Below are positions 25,701-38,079 of a stretch of DNA of 64,000 nt, in pieces. The translations under genes and the position numbers were made by a program. The stretch spans positions 17,236,001 through 17,300,000 of the forward strand of contig NC_039483.1 of assembly GCF_003590095.1 (NCBI RefSeq), in the 5' to 3' direction. Positions within the stretch are counted from its first letter, which is position 1. Each line of letters starts with the position of its first letter. The DNA comes from Trichoplusia ni. Lineage: Eukaryota; Arthropoda; Insecta; Lepidoptera; Noctuidae. The notes beneath the pieces were generated by a model. That model saw only the letters and a list, made by a program, of their open reading frames with translations. It was not told where the DNA came from and made no database searches.

Positions 25701-27602
25701 GCACAGAAAACTACTGAAAAAAACATTATAACTACTAAGCCAACACCTATACGAGGTAGACAACGCTTTCGATCAACAACAACCACTGTACGTCCTGTAT
25801 ATGACGTAGCCCAATTTATCCCTAAGCCTTTACAAGTACAGAATGTAGCCGCATCAAATTCAGTTAAGAAAACAGTTACAACTGCTCCAGCTTCAGTTCA
25901 AGAGAAAGAAAGAAAACAAGACGAAGATTCCGAAGAAGTAGAGGATAGTGAAGAGTATGATGATGATGACGACGAAGAGGAAGAAGATGATGAAGAAGAA
26001 GTCCCTACTACTACCACAACGACAACTTTAAAACCATCATTTAGAAAGAGAATCAAATTTACTACAACTACTGAAAAAGTACCAGAGCACAACACAGAAT
26101 CTGAAGCTCAACTACTTAAACTTGTAACTAGATTCCGCAACTACAAACCAACTGATGAATCCGAACCTAAAGATAAAGTAAAGCCAGCTCCTGAAGTGAA
26201 GAAAAATGTTGAAGAGTCTGACATAGCCCTGCCCAAGTACAGGGAAAAGAAAAAGAAGTCGCATACCAGCACAATAGTTACAGACTCCAATAAATATGGA
26301 AATGAGGATGAAGACGAAGATATGGAAAAAACTGTTGACGATTTAATAGGTGTGAAACACGATATGAAGGATTACATGCCTATGTATGAAAAAGAAGAGA
26401 GTAAGAAAAATAAGCATCATCAATCTCGAAATGAAGAAAATAATGACAGTAGAGAAGAAGAGGAGGAAGATAGTGAAAATGAGGATGAAAATGACGATGA
26501 TGATGATGATCATCCTGAAAATAGTGAGGAAGAAGAAAGTGGTGAAGATGATGAGGAAGAGGATGGTGAAGATGACAACGATGATAAAAAAGATGATGAC
26601 AACACAGAACCAGAAATTCAAGCTACAACACCTGAACCAACAAAACGCACCCTTATTAGGACAACAGACGCTCCTCCAACAACAAAGGCAACATTCGTCC
26701 ACACGACTATTCCTTCCATGCCCTCACGAATTATCAAACCGGAAGGCAGACCTGTTATAACAAGAAAGAAGATTGAAATACACAAAGAATTGCCTGTAAA
26801 CAAATCGTCGCCTCATATAACACAATTCAAACAGGACATTAAACAAGTTGAAATTATTAAAGAAATTCCTACAACATCAAGAAAGAAACCTCAAAAAAAT
26901 GCTGAAGTTCTAAATTTGTATAAGGATGACAATTTAGCACAGGAAATTAATAAGTTAGGTGATGTTGAAATATTCCGCGAAAACTTGAACTTAAACGAAG
27001 GCCCCAAACATGGTGGAAATTATCGAAAAGCCACTAAAGAAGAATTAAGATTACTCAAACCAAGGGAAAATACCGCAAAACGTGCTAAAGATGCTGAAAC
27101 TTCACAAAGTGAGACCAATAAGAATGTCGAGCTGGAAGAATTTGTGCCGAAAAGATTGCATGGAGGTAATTTAAAAGCATTAAGCGACACAAAGCGCAGT
27201 AGAAGTAGTGACAGAAACTCAAAACTTATTGAGCTAAATGACCCACCAGTAAGAATGCATGGAGGTAATCTTAAATATGACAAAGACAGACGAGGTGGAA
27301 GAAGAAGCGAAAAACTAATAGAACTCGACGACGAAGAAGATGATCATTCATCACAAGATGACAAAGAATATAAACCACTGAATACAAGACACGAAAGAAT
27401 GCATGGGGGGAATTATAGAAGTGCTAAAATAGTAGCACCGCAAGAAGATGACGACATTCAAGTTAAAAGTTCAAAGAAAGAGTCACCAAGGAACGCAGCT
27501 TTACTATTGGCCCAGTTCGCTCAGGCTGCCCCGATATTGACAAGTACACCGGCCTACATATTAGATCCTAGTAAACGAATGTACTATTATGTTGATGCCT
27601 GA
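22707..27602 (+). pseudogene. Copy 1 of the large secreted protein gene, frame broken by two indels
   Basis: Same gene as 38080-42978, base for base except for two places. Near 23985 one G is missing from a run of four G, which ends the frame at 24032. Near 24835-24840 one T and one G are missing, which restores the original frame to the TGA at 27600-27602. The net loss is three bases, so about 850 bases between the two sites are read out of frame. No substitution was seen in 4.9 kb. Both sites are homopolymers in a contig that ends at the gap, so sequencing or polishing error is far more likely than a real pseudogene. Confidence 0.85.
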
Positions 27603-29772
27603 GAGTTAAAAATAAAATGAAAAGGCTCGTTAGTCATTCTGTCCAATCGAAAAAAGTATATTAAGTATTTAGATACATTTGGAACTGCATAATTGCACGA
27701 CCATTGTTTAACGACTTCGGTGCAAAGTTGCCAACCAGATTTTGATTTAAATAAATATATTAGCTTAATGGTCCATTATTGGTACAAGTCGATAAAGTAA
27801 TAAAACAAACGTATGACGCAATTTTTATGTAAGTCAAATTACTTATTGAGTGCACTAAACAACGTTTCTGTATTAAGTCCTATTCTCGTTGTAGCTTAAA
27901 TTGCCAATTAACCGTTGTTAGATTGCTGCATTAAAACAAAGTTTGTATTTCTGTGTTTACAGCTCGAGCTAATTCCTTATCGACATTAATTTAAAAGTTT
28001 AAGTTAGTGACTGCTCTTATTAAAAATATGTCCATTATCTTCGATAACAGAATACGTTACACAATATTTTGAATAGGCAATATGCGTACTATTTGAGGAC
28101 AATGAATTGAACGTTATAAGAATTAATCTAAATTATTATTTTAGTTTCGTAAGATGGCGATTGGATTTTTCGAAAGTAATTAGTCTATTGTAATAGAAAG
28201 TGCCACATTACGTATCGCGGGACAAGAGTCGACAGCGATCGATTGAGTTGTTATCAACATCTGTATTATTCGATATTATTAAATGTACTGTGATAGATAT
28301 AACTGTTAATGTTTTATACAACGAATTGAACGTATTTATAAAGTTTGTTATTTTTATAAATAAAGTTCAGTGTAATATAATTAGGTTTTTCATTTACACT
28401 GGTAACGATATTACTACCCTTGAATCATAAAAAATGTGATTGAGCAAACACTCCCTAAAAATTGTTTTGGAATCAAATATCTACAAGCATTTAAAGTCGT
28501 TCATGTAAACTACCTGGTTGACATTACTATTGCATTTAAGTTTCCAAATATAAACCTGTTACAGTTGCCACACTCCCACTTGATTTCCGTAAACAGTAGC
28601 ATTTGTAACTGACCATAGGCAATTAAACCACTTGAAATGCCTCGATTGGGTCTCAAACATAACCGATTGCGAAATCCCCAATACATTGCCAAAGATCTTA
28701 AATTGTATTATCACACAATAAGTTGTCTGAATGCACATCTGGGTTACGTACAAGTGTCCCAACACTCTTTTTGTGATCTATTTCACTATTGAGCTGAGCA
28801 CGACCGAATGAGAGATATCTTCACGTAGTACATTCAACTTTGGCGCCGCAGCTTTCACTTTTGACAGCACTTACTGCAGCCGGTGGTTTGTTAAGTGTTT
28901 TGTGAATTACTTTCTGTCTTAGCTCTGATAAAGGTTTCCGTTTAAGATCAGTGTTATGTTACGAAAGTGTTGATATGTTGGTGTTTACTTTGAGCGATTC
29001 ATTTAATGATTATTAATTTAATATTTGTTTTCTACGTTTTCCCTGTGCTCAATCTTAACAATTTTTTTTCGTTACGTAATTGCTTTGCTGCTACATCATT
29101 TGAACATGTGAAAAACATATTAAACAAGTTAACATTGGAAAAATAATAGAACTCCTTTGATTTTCTATTTATTTTAGTGGCAAGTCTTTAAATCTTACAA
29201 ATAATGAAACTACAAACAAGCTTAACTTAAATAAATTACAAAAAATAATTTAACAATAAATATTAAAGTATGAATTATTAACATTTCAATTCGTTTTGGT
29301 TTCGTTCGATCATCGTAATATTCGCATTATCAAAGTAATTATTATTATGTATAAGAACTAGCTTACGTATGGAAATTTTATAGACGAGCAGTCAAGACTG
29401 ATAAGAAATTGGCTGTTGCAATATGTGTCCTTAAGAGGATTTCAGTCTGCCTTTCGTTTTTCTGAGTTATCAATCAAATTATGCTTGAACCCTGTCGTTG
29501 AAGAGGCTCGTCGCCCCGTTTTTTTAACTTCAAGTGTCATTGCATGATGTCCAATACAACTATTTAGTCTTCTAAAAAAAGAAAATATTTTTATGCACTT
29601 GTCAAATATTACACCAGCAGACATATCGTCTCAATCGCTCGTCTTAAAAAATGATGCATTTCGATTGATACCTTACATATACAATTGATTAAATCATAAA
29701 TAATATCATCATTTACACTTACTTATTCATTATATTGTAACATCACCTAATCTTATATTTAACATCTATTAT
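27603..29772. other. 3' flank of the large gene (copy 1), no further gene
   Basis: AT-rich, with AATAAA-like signals soon after the stop. On the minus strand the last bases before the gap (29769-29771) are the stop codon of the Spätzle-family gene, whose coding part is missing from this copy. Confidence 0.6.
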
Positions 29773-30772
29773 NNNNNNNNNNNNNNNNNNNNNNNNNNNN
29801 NNNNNNNNNNNNNNNNNNNNNNNNNNNNNNNNNNNNNNNNNNNNNNNNNNNNNNNNNNNNNNNNNNNNNNNNNNNNNNNNNNNNNNNNNNNNNNNNNNNN
29901 NNNNNNNNNNNNNNNNNNNNNNNNNNNNNNNNNNNNNNNNNNNNNNNNNNNNNNNNNNNNNNNNNNNNNNNNNNNNNNNNNNNNNNNNNNNNNNNNNNNN
30001 NNNNNNNNNNNNNNNNNNNNNNNNNNNNNNNNNNNNNNNNNNNNNNNNNNNNNNNNNNNNNNNNNNNNNNNNNNNNNNNNNNNNNNNNNNNNNNNNNNNN
30101 NNNNNNNNNNNNNNNNNNNNNNNNNNNNNNNNNNNNNNNNNNNNNNNNNNNNNNNNNNNNNNNNNNNNNNNNNNNNNNNNNNNNNNNNNNNNNNNNNNNN
30201 NNNNNNNNNNNNNNNNNNNNNNNNNNNNNNNNNNNNNNNNNNNNNNNNNNNNNNNNNNNNNNNNNNNNNNNNNNNNNNNNNNNNNNNNNNNNNNNNNNNN
30301 NNNNNNNNNNNNNNNNNNNNNNNNNNNNNNNNNNNNNNNNNNNNNNNNNNNNNNNNNNNNNNNNNNNNNNNNNNNNNNNNNNNNNNNNNNNNNNNNNNNN
30401 NNNNNNNNNNNNNNNNNNNNNNNNNNNNNNNNNNNNNNNNNNNNNNNNNNNNNNNNNNNNNNNNNNNNNNNNNNNNNNNNNNNNNNNNNNNNNNNNNNNN
30501 NNNNNNNNNNNNNNNNNNNNNNNNNNNNNNNNNNNNNNNNNNNNNNNNNNNNNNNNNNNNNNNNNNNNNNNNNNNNNNNNNNNNNNNNNNNNNNNNNNNN
30601 NNNNNNNNNNNNNNNNNNNNNNNNNNNNNNNNNNNNNNNNNNNNNNNNNNNNNNNNNNNNNNNNNNNNNNNNNNNNNNNNNNNNNNNNNNNNNNNNNNNN
30701 NNNNNNNNNNNNNNNNNNNNNNNNNNNNNNNNNNNNNNNNNNNNNNNNNNNNNNNNNNNNNNNNNNNNNNNN
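29773..30772. other. Assembly gap, exactly 1000 N
   Basis: A run of exactly 1000 Ns, a conventional arbitrary size for a scaffold join. Apparent ORFs across it are meaningless. Confidence 0.99.
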
Positions 30773-31098
30773 ATGTTGAATGCTTTCTTGCTTACCACAC
30801 AAAATGCTAATTTAGTGTATGTTTTTCTTGTATTTTAATAAGTTTTCATTTGCTGCGGTTTTTTTTATTCTGATTACATTTTTAAATAACTATGAACAAT
30901 AAACAACTTTTTTCTCATTTTTACGGTATTTTTCTTACTCCAAATCCTACTGTACCATATGTGGTACGGCTATTTCCCAGACCCCTTTTATTTCAGGATT
31001 TTAATTTTTTAGGTTTTCCTAATATTTAGACCCTATCAACCTATATACTAAGAAAAAAACAAACATTTTAGAAAAAAATAGTTTCAGGACTAAATGGG
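30773..31098. mobile_element. Partial end of a TTAA-inserting (piggyBac-type) element
   Basis: These 326 bases follow the gap and have no match in copy 1. They end in ...GACTAAATGGG directly before TTAA (31099-31102), where homology with copy 1 resumes; copy 1 has TTAA at the same place with different sequence on its left. An element starting with CCC on the other strand and flanked by TTAA fits the piggyBac superfamily. An imperfect inverted repeat GTACCA-TATG-TGGTAC lies at 30952-30967. Only one end is visible and I see no transposase. Confidence 0.45.
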
Positions 31099-32749
31099 TT
31101 AAAGTATACAAAATTGAGAACTTACATAATACTTAATAAAATAAATGCCGTAATCACGCATAATACATACATATTTATATGGAAAATTATTAAATCACTT
31201 AATGTAATCATTAGTGAAAGCGGCCTTATAAAGTATTTAATTACATAGTACGTAATAATAAGCAAGTTATCAAGTTTTAAAAACACGAAAACGGATACGC
31301 TATTTGTTTTGTCACGAGAGAATATTTTGAATTTTGATATAACATAGTGTAATGTAATATTTTAAAAGCCTATTACGCGAAGCTTCATATAAATCTTCAC
31401 TGATTGAGTAGAGGTAGGCGTTTTGTTATCAAGTTTATAGATGTAGAGTTTGAGTAGCTTGGTTTTGTTATATTTTATGGTTCTAGGTTCGAATTTAAAC
31501 GATCCATGGAAAGTTTTTAAAACTTATTTCAGTAGCTTTCTATTCTGGACAATATGGAAAAATAAATGAATTCGAAGAATTTCGGAGCTAGAAATTTAAT
31601 TTTCTCCAGACCTTTTTGTAAAGGAAGAAGCATACGTCCATGAAGAAAGTATATAGTAAACTTCATTGTAATGCTTATCATTCGTCAATTTTCAAAAAAA
31701 TAATATATTACATTTTCGCTTCATATTAGTTATGCCTACTTCAATAAAACTTAGCAAAATCCACTAAGGCACGCTAAACGATACCTCACCACAAACGCTC
31801 GTAATTTCAAACCCTTTCACTACATTCATAAACTGCGATAATTTGTTAAAATGTAGGTCTACAATCTACATAATACGCAAGGTATTAATATAAACGGCAT
31901 TGGCCTCAGCAGGTAATCATACATATTATTATATGAAGTATAAAATATCACGTAGGTATATGAAGCCGAGCATGTGATCGGCCTTTCATTACGTTGGAGT
32001 CAATTCAGTGACGTCATTGGGATACTAAGAAGCCTACTGCAGTTAAGGACTGACGGGTTAAAAGATTGTTTAAGAAGGGATGCTGAATATTTAAGTATGC
32101 TTGACGCATCTAATAGTTGTTGGCCTGAAAGTACCTATACTTATTACATTGTTTTATTTATCTCTGATAATACTTTAAAATTCTCAATGGTGTTCTGCAA
32201 TAATAGATAATGCTATAGCTTTGATGGAAGCAAAATTAAAAAGCATTGAATATTGAAAGTTTTCTTTCCCGCTCGAATACCTATTTGATAAAGAGCCAAG
32301 ACAGTTTAAAAACCTTAAGTTAGACATTTTTTTTTAATTAAACTTTTATATTTTTCGTAACTTCCATACAGAAATAGACATTGCTTTCAATTAGGATGAA
32401 TTGTGAAATGACCCATAACCAAGCCTATGGCAAAATGAAACGTTCACTTAATCACTGATAACGAATTAATTGGCGATGTTCAGAAAACATTCATTTTAAG
32501 TTAATGGTCTTTTGCCAGGTAGTGTGATTTGACAAGAGTCAAGGGCCTACCCACCCCTAGGTCTAAGTACTTCAAAGGTCAAGAGTCGGAATTATTTACT
32601 GGAGATACTCAAAGGCTAAGCTTTATACAAAAGTTCTCAACACAGCCATTACCCATAAAACCTATCAAAATACCAGAAGCTTCCTTTTTTTAATTACAAT
32701 TTGTACAATGTAGGCACAAGATAATAACAAACAAACAAAAGCGACTCAC

Positions 32750-32764
32750 CCGCAAACAAATCAT
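32750..32764 (-). pseudogene. Orphan exon 1 (MICLR) of the 81-aa peptide gene
   Basis: Second copy of the 15-nt first coding exon found at 17366-17380, with its GTGAGT donor. Exons 2 and 3 do not follow on the minus strand because the duplicated segment starts at 31099. It is a product of the overlap, not a second gene. Confidence 0.8.
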
Positions 32765-32819
32765 GATGGCTACAGAAACAGTGCTTTAGTGCGCGCGCCG
32801 CGATACCGCCTCTATTATA

Positions 32820-35800
32820 TAGCCACAGTGACCGTCAACGTTCGTGTAAATACGCAAAGCCTTTACGATAAACATTAATCTATACCGGTTGTCAATTGAG
32901 ATAAACAAAGACAGCTGATGTGTGTAGGAAACTGACAAATGTTTAGGTCAATACAAAGCTTTTTGATATGCTGTTGAAGGAAGGTTTAGTCTGAAAATAT
33001 TCATGCCTTAAGGAGTCATACGATATCATCGGATGGAAATCCGCGAATCTAAGCGAATCTTAAAATCATATGGTATTGCAATAAAAATGTTTAAAGCTTA
33101 GTTACCTTCTTTTTCCAAATAATTAACTAATAAGCTACATTTTCAGATACGTGAAGTTAACCTATGAGGAAAACAACACAGGAAACCTAACATTACCTAA
33201 CCTCACAATACGACGAAAAAATTTAAGATACATACCAAAAAATTTGGTCCAAGCAAATCTCCTGTTTTCGTCGAAACATTGCGAGATATACAAACACAAC
33301 AACACCTGTACTTACGCCTCGCAAAATCCAAGCAACGCGCCACCACTCATAGTTTTAGTCAAACGAACTTTCAAACCATTCATCAATATCACTGAAGATA
33401 TTATGTAGCAGTTTCAATCCATATCCATAGATGGCGCTGTAGCAAATTTTCCTATCCAATGAAACGTCGACGGTAAGTTAATCCGAAACCCAACTGAACG
33501 ATATAAAATTTTTGGTCCTATTCTATTCTAGTTATTGTAAAAAAAACGAGCAACGAAATACAATTAACGGTAGACGTGGTTTCAGTCCATTTTCAAATTA
33601 GTTACTGTAAAAAAACTCGTTTTCCTTGACTCGGAGTTTCCAATGTTTGTCAACAATCATTTGATAGTTACTAAATGCAAATCAAACTATATTGGTTTTG
33701 GTGCAAAAAATTGTGCTAACTACCTAAATCAGTTATTACTAAAATATGATGCAAGGGAGGTGACAAAGATCGGATCCGTTTAGCGTACCTGGTACCAAAC
33801 TTAATTTTGTAGACTTGTCACAGTTTACACGAAAAACCAGAGTACCGTTTTTAATAAATAACATCAATTTCGTTATTGCACGTTTGTTTCCTGCACCCTA
33901 TTTGTGGGCAGGGAACCTTCAATGTTGCGAATTCGACTCGCACTTGACAAATTCAAATTACAAAACTTTTAAATAAAAATGTCGTACGCACTCAACGTCA
34001 TCCATATATAGGTATAATCATGGCATAAAATAGAATCAGTTTTCATGTGTACAATAATTTTAACAATTTTCTATAAATCATATTCCACAGGCCTCGTCCT
34101 CTTTAGGAAGGTTTGAGCATTAATTTTTCAATTGTTCATTGAACTACCCATCCTATTTACACAACCAATCATAACAAAACCAAAAGAAGTCGAAGCCTAA
34201 AGTAAATAATTAAGAAAACAATAAACAATTCGGAGGCTACCGTGACCAATCGAAGGGAAGTCAATAGCTGTGACCGAGTCAACACCATGGTTTGTGAGGT
34301 TTTCTTTTTAGAAACTTGGTTATAGCAACATAATTTAAAATGAGTGATTTTTTGAACTTTTATGGACGTTTTTAAAATGTTTGAGTATTTTTAATAGTTA
34401 AACAATTTATTAAATATTTAATTATTCATTTAAAAAAAATGTTTGTGTTTACAAACATACAAATGATATGCACAAAGACACCCAGACAAGCATTCGTGGA
34501 TCACACAAATGCTTGTCCTATGCGGGGATCGAAGCCGAGACACAACGCGCACATTGGATTTAGCCTGGTGCAACAACCACTCGGGTATCCGTGCGGTCTA
34601 CAATTAAAACGAGTTAACTTGTAACACTTGCTGCATTTGAATTGTAAAGAATAGTGTATCAGTGCAAATAAGCCGTACTGAAAATGCGAAACAACTTGAA
34701 TACAAAAAAATAAGTCATGTTACTTACACTTTAAAACAAAGTTTGAATGTAAATACATCATCAACTTAATGGATTTACTATGATTATGGAAGTGTGACGG
34801 CGCAATAAAAGACGAGGAGTGGAGTATCTTTCTTAGATAATATTACTTTAAGGCCCGGTGGCCTCTTTCGGTATATTATACGAGTATGTTCACCACCTAT
34901 GAGTAAACATAAACTTTTCGTCTTTGCCGGAAAATCACGTATGCCAGTTTATGTTTTGATTATTCAAGAATAATGAATGAATGCTTATATTATTCATCTC
35001 TTCCCCCGATTGTCTATTTAGCGATTGTTATTTAAATCGAATTATTTATTTTTCGCTATGGTAGTTTCCGCGGTTATTCGACATTTACTGGAAGACAATT
35101 GCTATCGAATTTATTGATCGTTCCCAACTATTACTTAACCTCGTTTTGATTTTGTTTGTTTAAGTGATTAAAAATAAATCATCTGTGAAAAAAACATTTG
35201 TCTAAATATATTATCATGGTTCAAAAGATACAACTGGGCGACACATAAACAGATAGACGGATAGACAGACGGACGGTAAGACGAACAGACAAGATTAATC
35301 TCTTCGTAGAGTCTCGACAATTTAGAAAAAACGGTCAGTCTGAACTGTCTATTGCAAAATATTTTTTTATACACAATGCAAAAGATATTACAATAACTTC
35401 GAACAACAATAAAAACATCAAACAAAAAGCAATATTTAGCTTCAGTTTCCTAACCATATCATAATCGATCTCAGGCCTATCGACCTAGACCCTGGACCAT
35501 TGGGAAATTATGAAAATATTGAGAAACGTCTAGATTATTCTCATGGAAGAACTCTTTTCTTGACAGTGGGTTAGGATAGATATGATACGTATGGTGATAA
35601 ATGATTTGTTGTTTTTTAGAATACTCGCTATTAACTAAAATTGCACCATGTACTGTTGTCGATTGTGATGTACAATCCAGAATCCAGCTATCTTACTCAG
35701 ACTACCACGGCAAACTATAGGACTAGACCTCTGCCAATTTGCATCACAACGCCTTTTGCACAATAAAAACAAAATATTTTTTTTCCTTTTCTTGGAGATG

Positions 35801-37980
35801 AGTGATATTTGGAAGATTAAAATTCATCTTACCAATTCTAAGTTCTTTTTTCTATTCTGCCCTTCAAAAATAATACCAAAAATGGAACACGGAACGCAAA
35901 TAAAGTGTCCGTTTAAAATTACGTCAACGAACCGTCGAATGCTCCATTTAGCGATTGCAGGCTCATTACATAAATGTGCTAGCGGTAACCCCTCGCTGAA
36001 TTTCACAAACTTACCATTGAATTGTTACCGACATTGCGCTGTTGATAAATCACTCCAATTTCCAACAATTAGATACGATTCAGAATATTCGTTATCAATG
36101 TTGCTTAATTAGTGAACCGTGCTGTTCGAGATTGATGAAAATGCTTGAAAAAATGCGTCCGTTTCAATTTGTCGATCTCTCTGAACAATGTTACAAATTT
36201 TAATGACTGCTGTATTACACGATATTTAAGTTCGTTATTAAGAAAAATTGATGACTGCAAAACTACAAAAGCGTATCCACACAAAGTAAAGACTAGCTAT
36301 CAGTTCACTTAAAAAAAAATACAATTAACACATAGTATTTAAATTATATTCGTTGCATATCTGTTTCAACCATATCGGCTTCTTGCTTCGTATTTGCTTG
36401 GCTCTAATTAAAACAAATACTGTGGTCAAACAGATAATATTTTACATTGACAGGACTAGCCTTTCGCCTCGCATTATAACCGCTCTACATGTCGACATAG
36501 GACTTGTACAAATTAATACTCAAACCCGCTTTAATTTTAAGTTAAACTAGTATAATTTAAAGTTGTCAGGCTGTAAATGCACTTTAGAATTAAATCCATT
36601 TTAACAGCTAGGGCTGGTCAAAATCTCTGTCATCTAGAAGTAACTTTTGAGTTGTATTTTTTTAATTATGCTCAATTTTAATCCGTGTTTGTAGCGGTTT
36701 TTTATCTTTTGCGACAAATATTTTTTGCTTTCTTTTTCCATTCGCCGATTCATTTATAACAACCGCGTTTTGTTAAAAAGAAACGTAAAATTATTTAAAT
36801 TGTCCGATAAAGTAAAAAATACATTGATTTTATTTTATTTTCCTGTTAAATATAAAACTTATATAAGCTACGCCAATGTTATTATCCCTATATAAACAAC
36901 TCTTACATTGCAATATTTTGGTCAACAAATTCATCGGAGTTCGTAAACCGGTAATTTTGATATACGCACCGAGACTATTTCGCCATCGCCATGCCCGGAT
37001 TGCCCAACCACAGATAATAACTACCTGTACTGACCACACTAGTTTAGCGAAAGGTACACCAAGGAAATTCAAAATTCCATGTCAAACAATTAATACAGTT
37101 CGTAGCCAGTCATATTTTTACCCGTAGTTTCAATAGTGCAGTCATATGGTAAGTATCCCAGGTAAATAAAAACATAGTTGAAAATTAACAACAGAAAAGA
37201 CATCAACGAGATAAAAATGAAACACTTAAATGTGTTCTCCGTACACCTTATTAAACAAGTAAATGAATGACTATGTGAAATTAAGATAAAATAAAAATAT
37301 TGATTTTATTTTATTCATGGGTTTTTTTCTGTCATTAAGGTCCATAAAGGCCTAAAGGTTAACGGCACTGCCTACCTCTTACCATTCAATACCTAAATAC
37401 TGTTACGCAATATGCGATACAATTATACAACATTGTAGTTCGGTCTCAAAGCTACTGAAATCTAAACAGCTGATAAATCATGCGTTTTCACGTAACATAC
37501 CTTTGGCAGCATCCGGCAGTCTTTGTCCCAGACGTTAGCAATTTATCAGTTTCGTTATCTTTCATGTACCTTTTTTCTTAATTTCTCCATTCAACTGAAT
37601 TTAGGTGTAAGTGATAAGAGGGGATAGAGGTTTTTTAAGTTTACTGCCGTAACATGAGATTTAAGATTTAAAGTTAGAACAATAAATTGTGCAAAATCAC
37701 AATCAAATCACTTTCAATATTTTTTGTAAATCATAATATCATTCAAATAGCCATGAACTCTACTCCTGAGAATGATAAATCCGTTAATTTTATTACTGAA
37801 TTTTGCTCCTTATTAACATATTCTATATATGCTAATATTTTTAAAATACAAATATCTGTCACTCATAACTATAACGTACTATTTTAATCACACGCCACCT
37901 CGTAATATATTTTTAGTTATCGCTGTGCGTCCATGACTGGAACCAAACGCTACAAACAAAGCGAACGGCCGCTAAGCAAT
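32820..37980. other. Intergenic, duplicate of 17.4-22.6 kb
   Basis: Same AT-rich content as copy 1, including the SINE at about 34470-34601 and the GACAGACGG repeat near 35.2-35.3 kb. No gene seen. Confidence 0.5.
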
Positions 37981-38003
37981 CGGTCCGCGACGAACGACCG
38001 AGG

Positions 38004-38042
38004 AGATAAAAACCGTTCGGTAGCCTATCGACCTGGTTCAGT
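38004..38042 (+). promoter_or_regulatory. Core promoter of the large secreted protein gene
   Basis: A TATA-like GATAAAAA at about 38005-38012 is followed about 30 bases later by a TCAGT initiator at 38038-38042, in a GC-richer stretch. The ATG at 38080 would then have a 5' UTR of about 40 bases. The same elements lie before 22707 in copy 1. Confidence 0.6.
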
Positions 38043-38070
38043 CAACCGCCAGCCACCGCCGCGATCCGTG

Positions 38071-38076
38071 ATGTGA
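38071..38076 (+). promoter_or_regulatory. Start-stop upstream ORF (ATG TGA)
   Basis: ATGTGA lies three bases before the main ATG at 38080 and in the same frame (ATG TGA ACA ATG). Start-stop elements can stall initiating ribosomes; here the main start would need leaky scanning or reinitiation. The same arrangement occurs in copy 1 at 22698-22703. Confidence 0.6.
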
Positions 38077-38079
38077 ACA

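Larger units (their letters stand above)
15715..29772. repeat. Copy 1 of a 14-kb direct duplication (assembly overlap)
   Basis: This segment matches 31099-45157 almost base for base. It starts at a TTAA (15715-15718) and ends at the last base before the N gap. The differences I found are small indels, mostly in homopolymers, with more near 29.0-29.7 kb, that is, near the free end of this contig. It carries exon 1 of the 81-aa peptide gene and a frame-broken copy of the large secreted protein gene. I interpret it as the right end of contig 1 overlapping contig 2. Confidence 0.9.

Noticed and set aside
26343..26702. Minus-strand ORF of 119 codons, very hydrophobic (also at 41719-42078)
   Set aside because: It is the complement of the Glu/Asp-coding repeat of the large secreted protein; GAA/GAT runs read as Phe/Ile/Leu on the other strand.
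29743..30802. Two ORFs of about 350 codons on the minus strand
   Set aside because: They consist of the N gap and have no sequence support.
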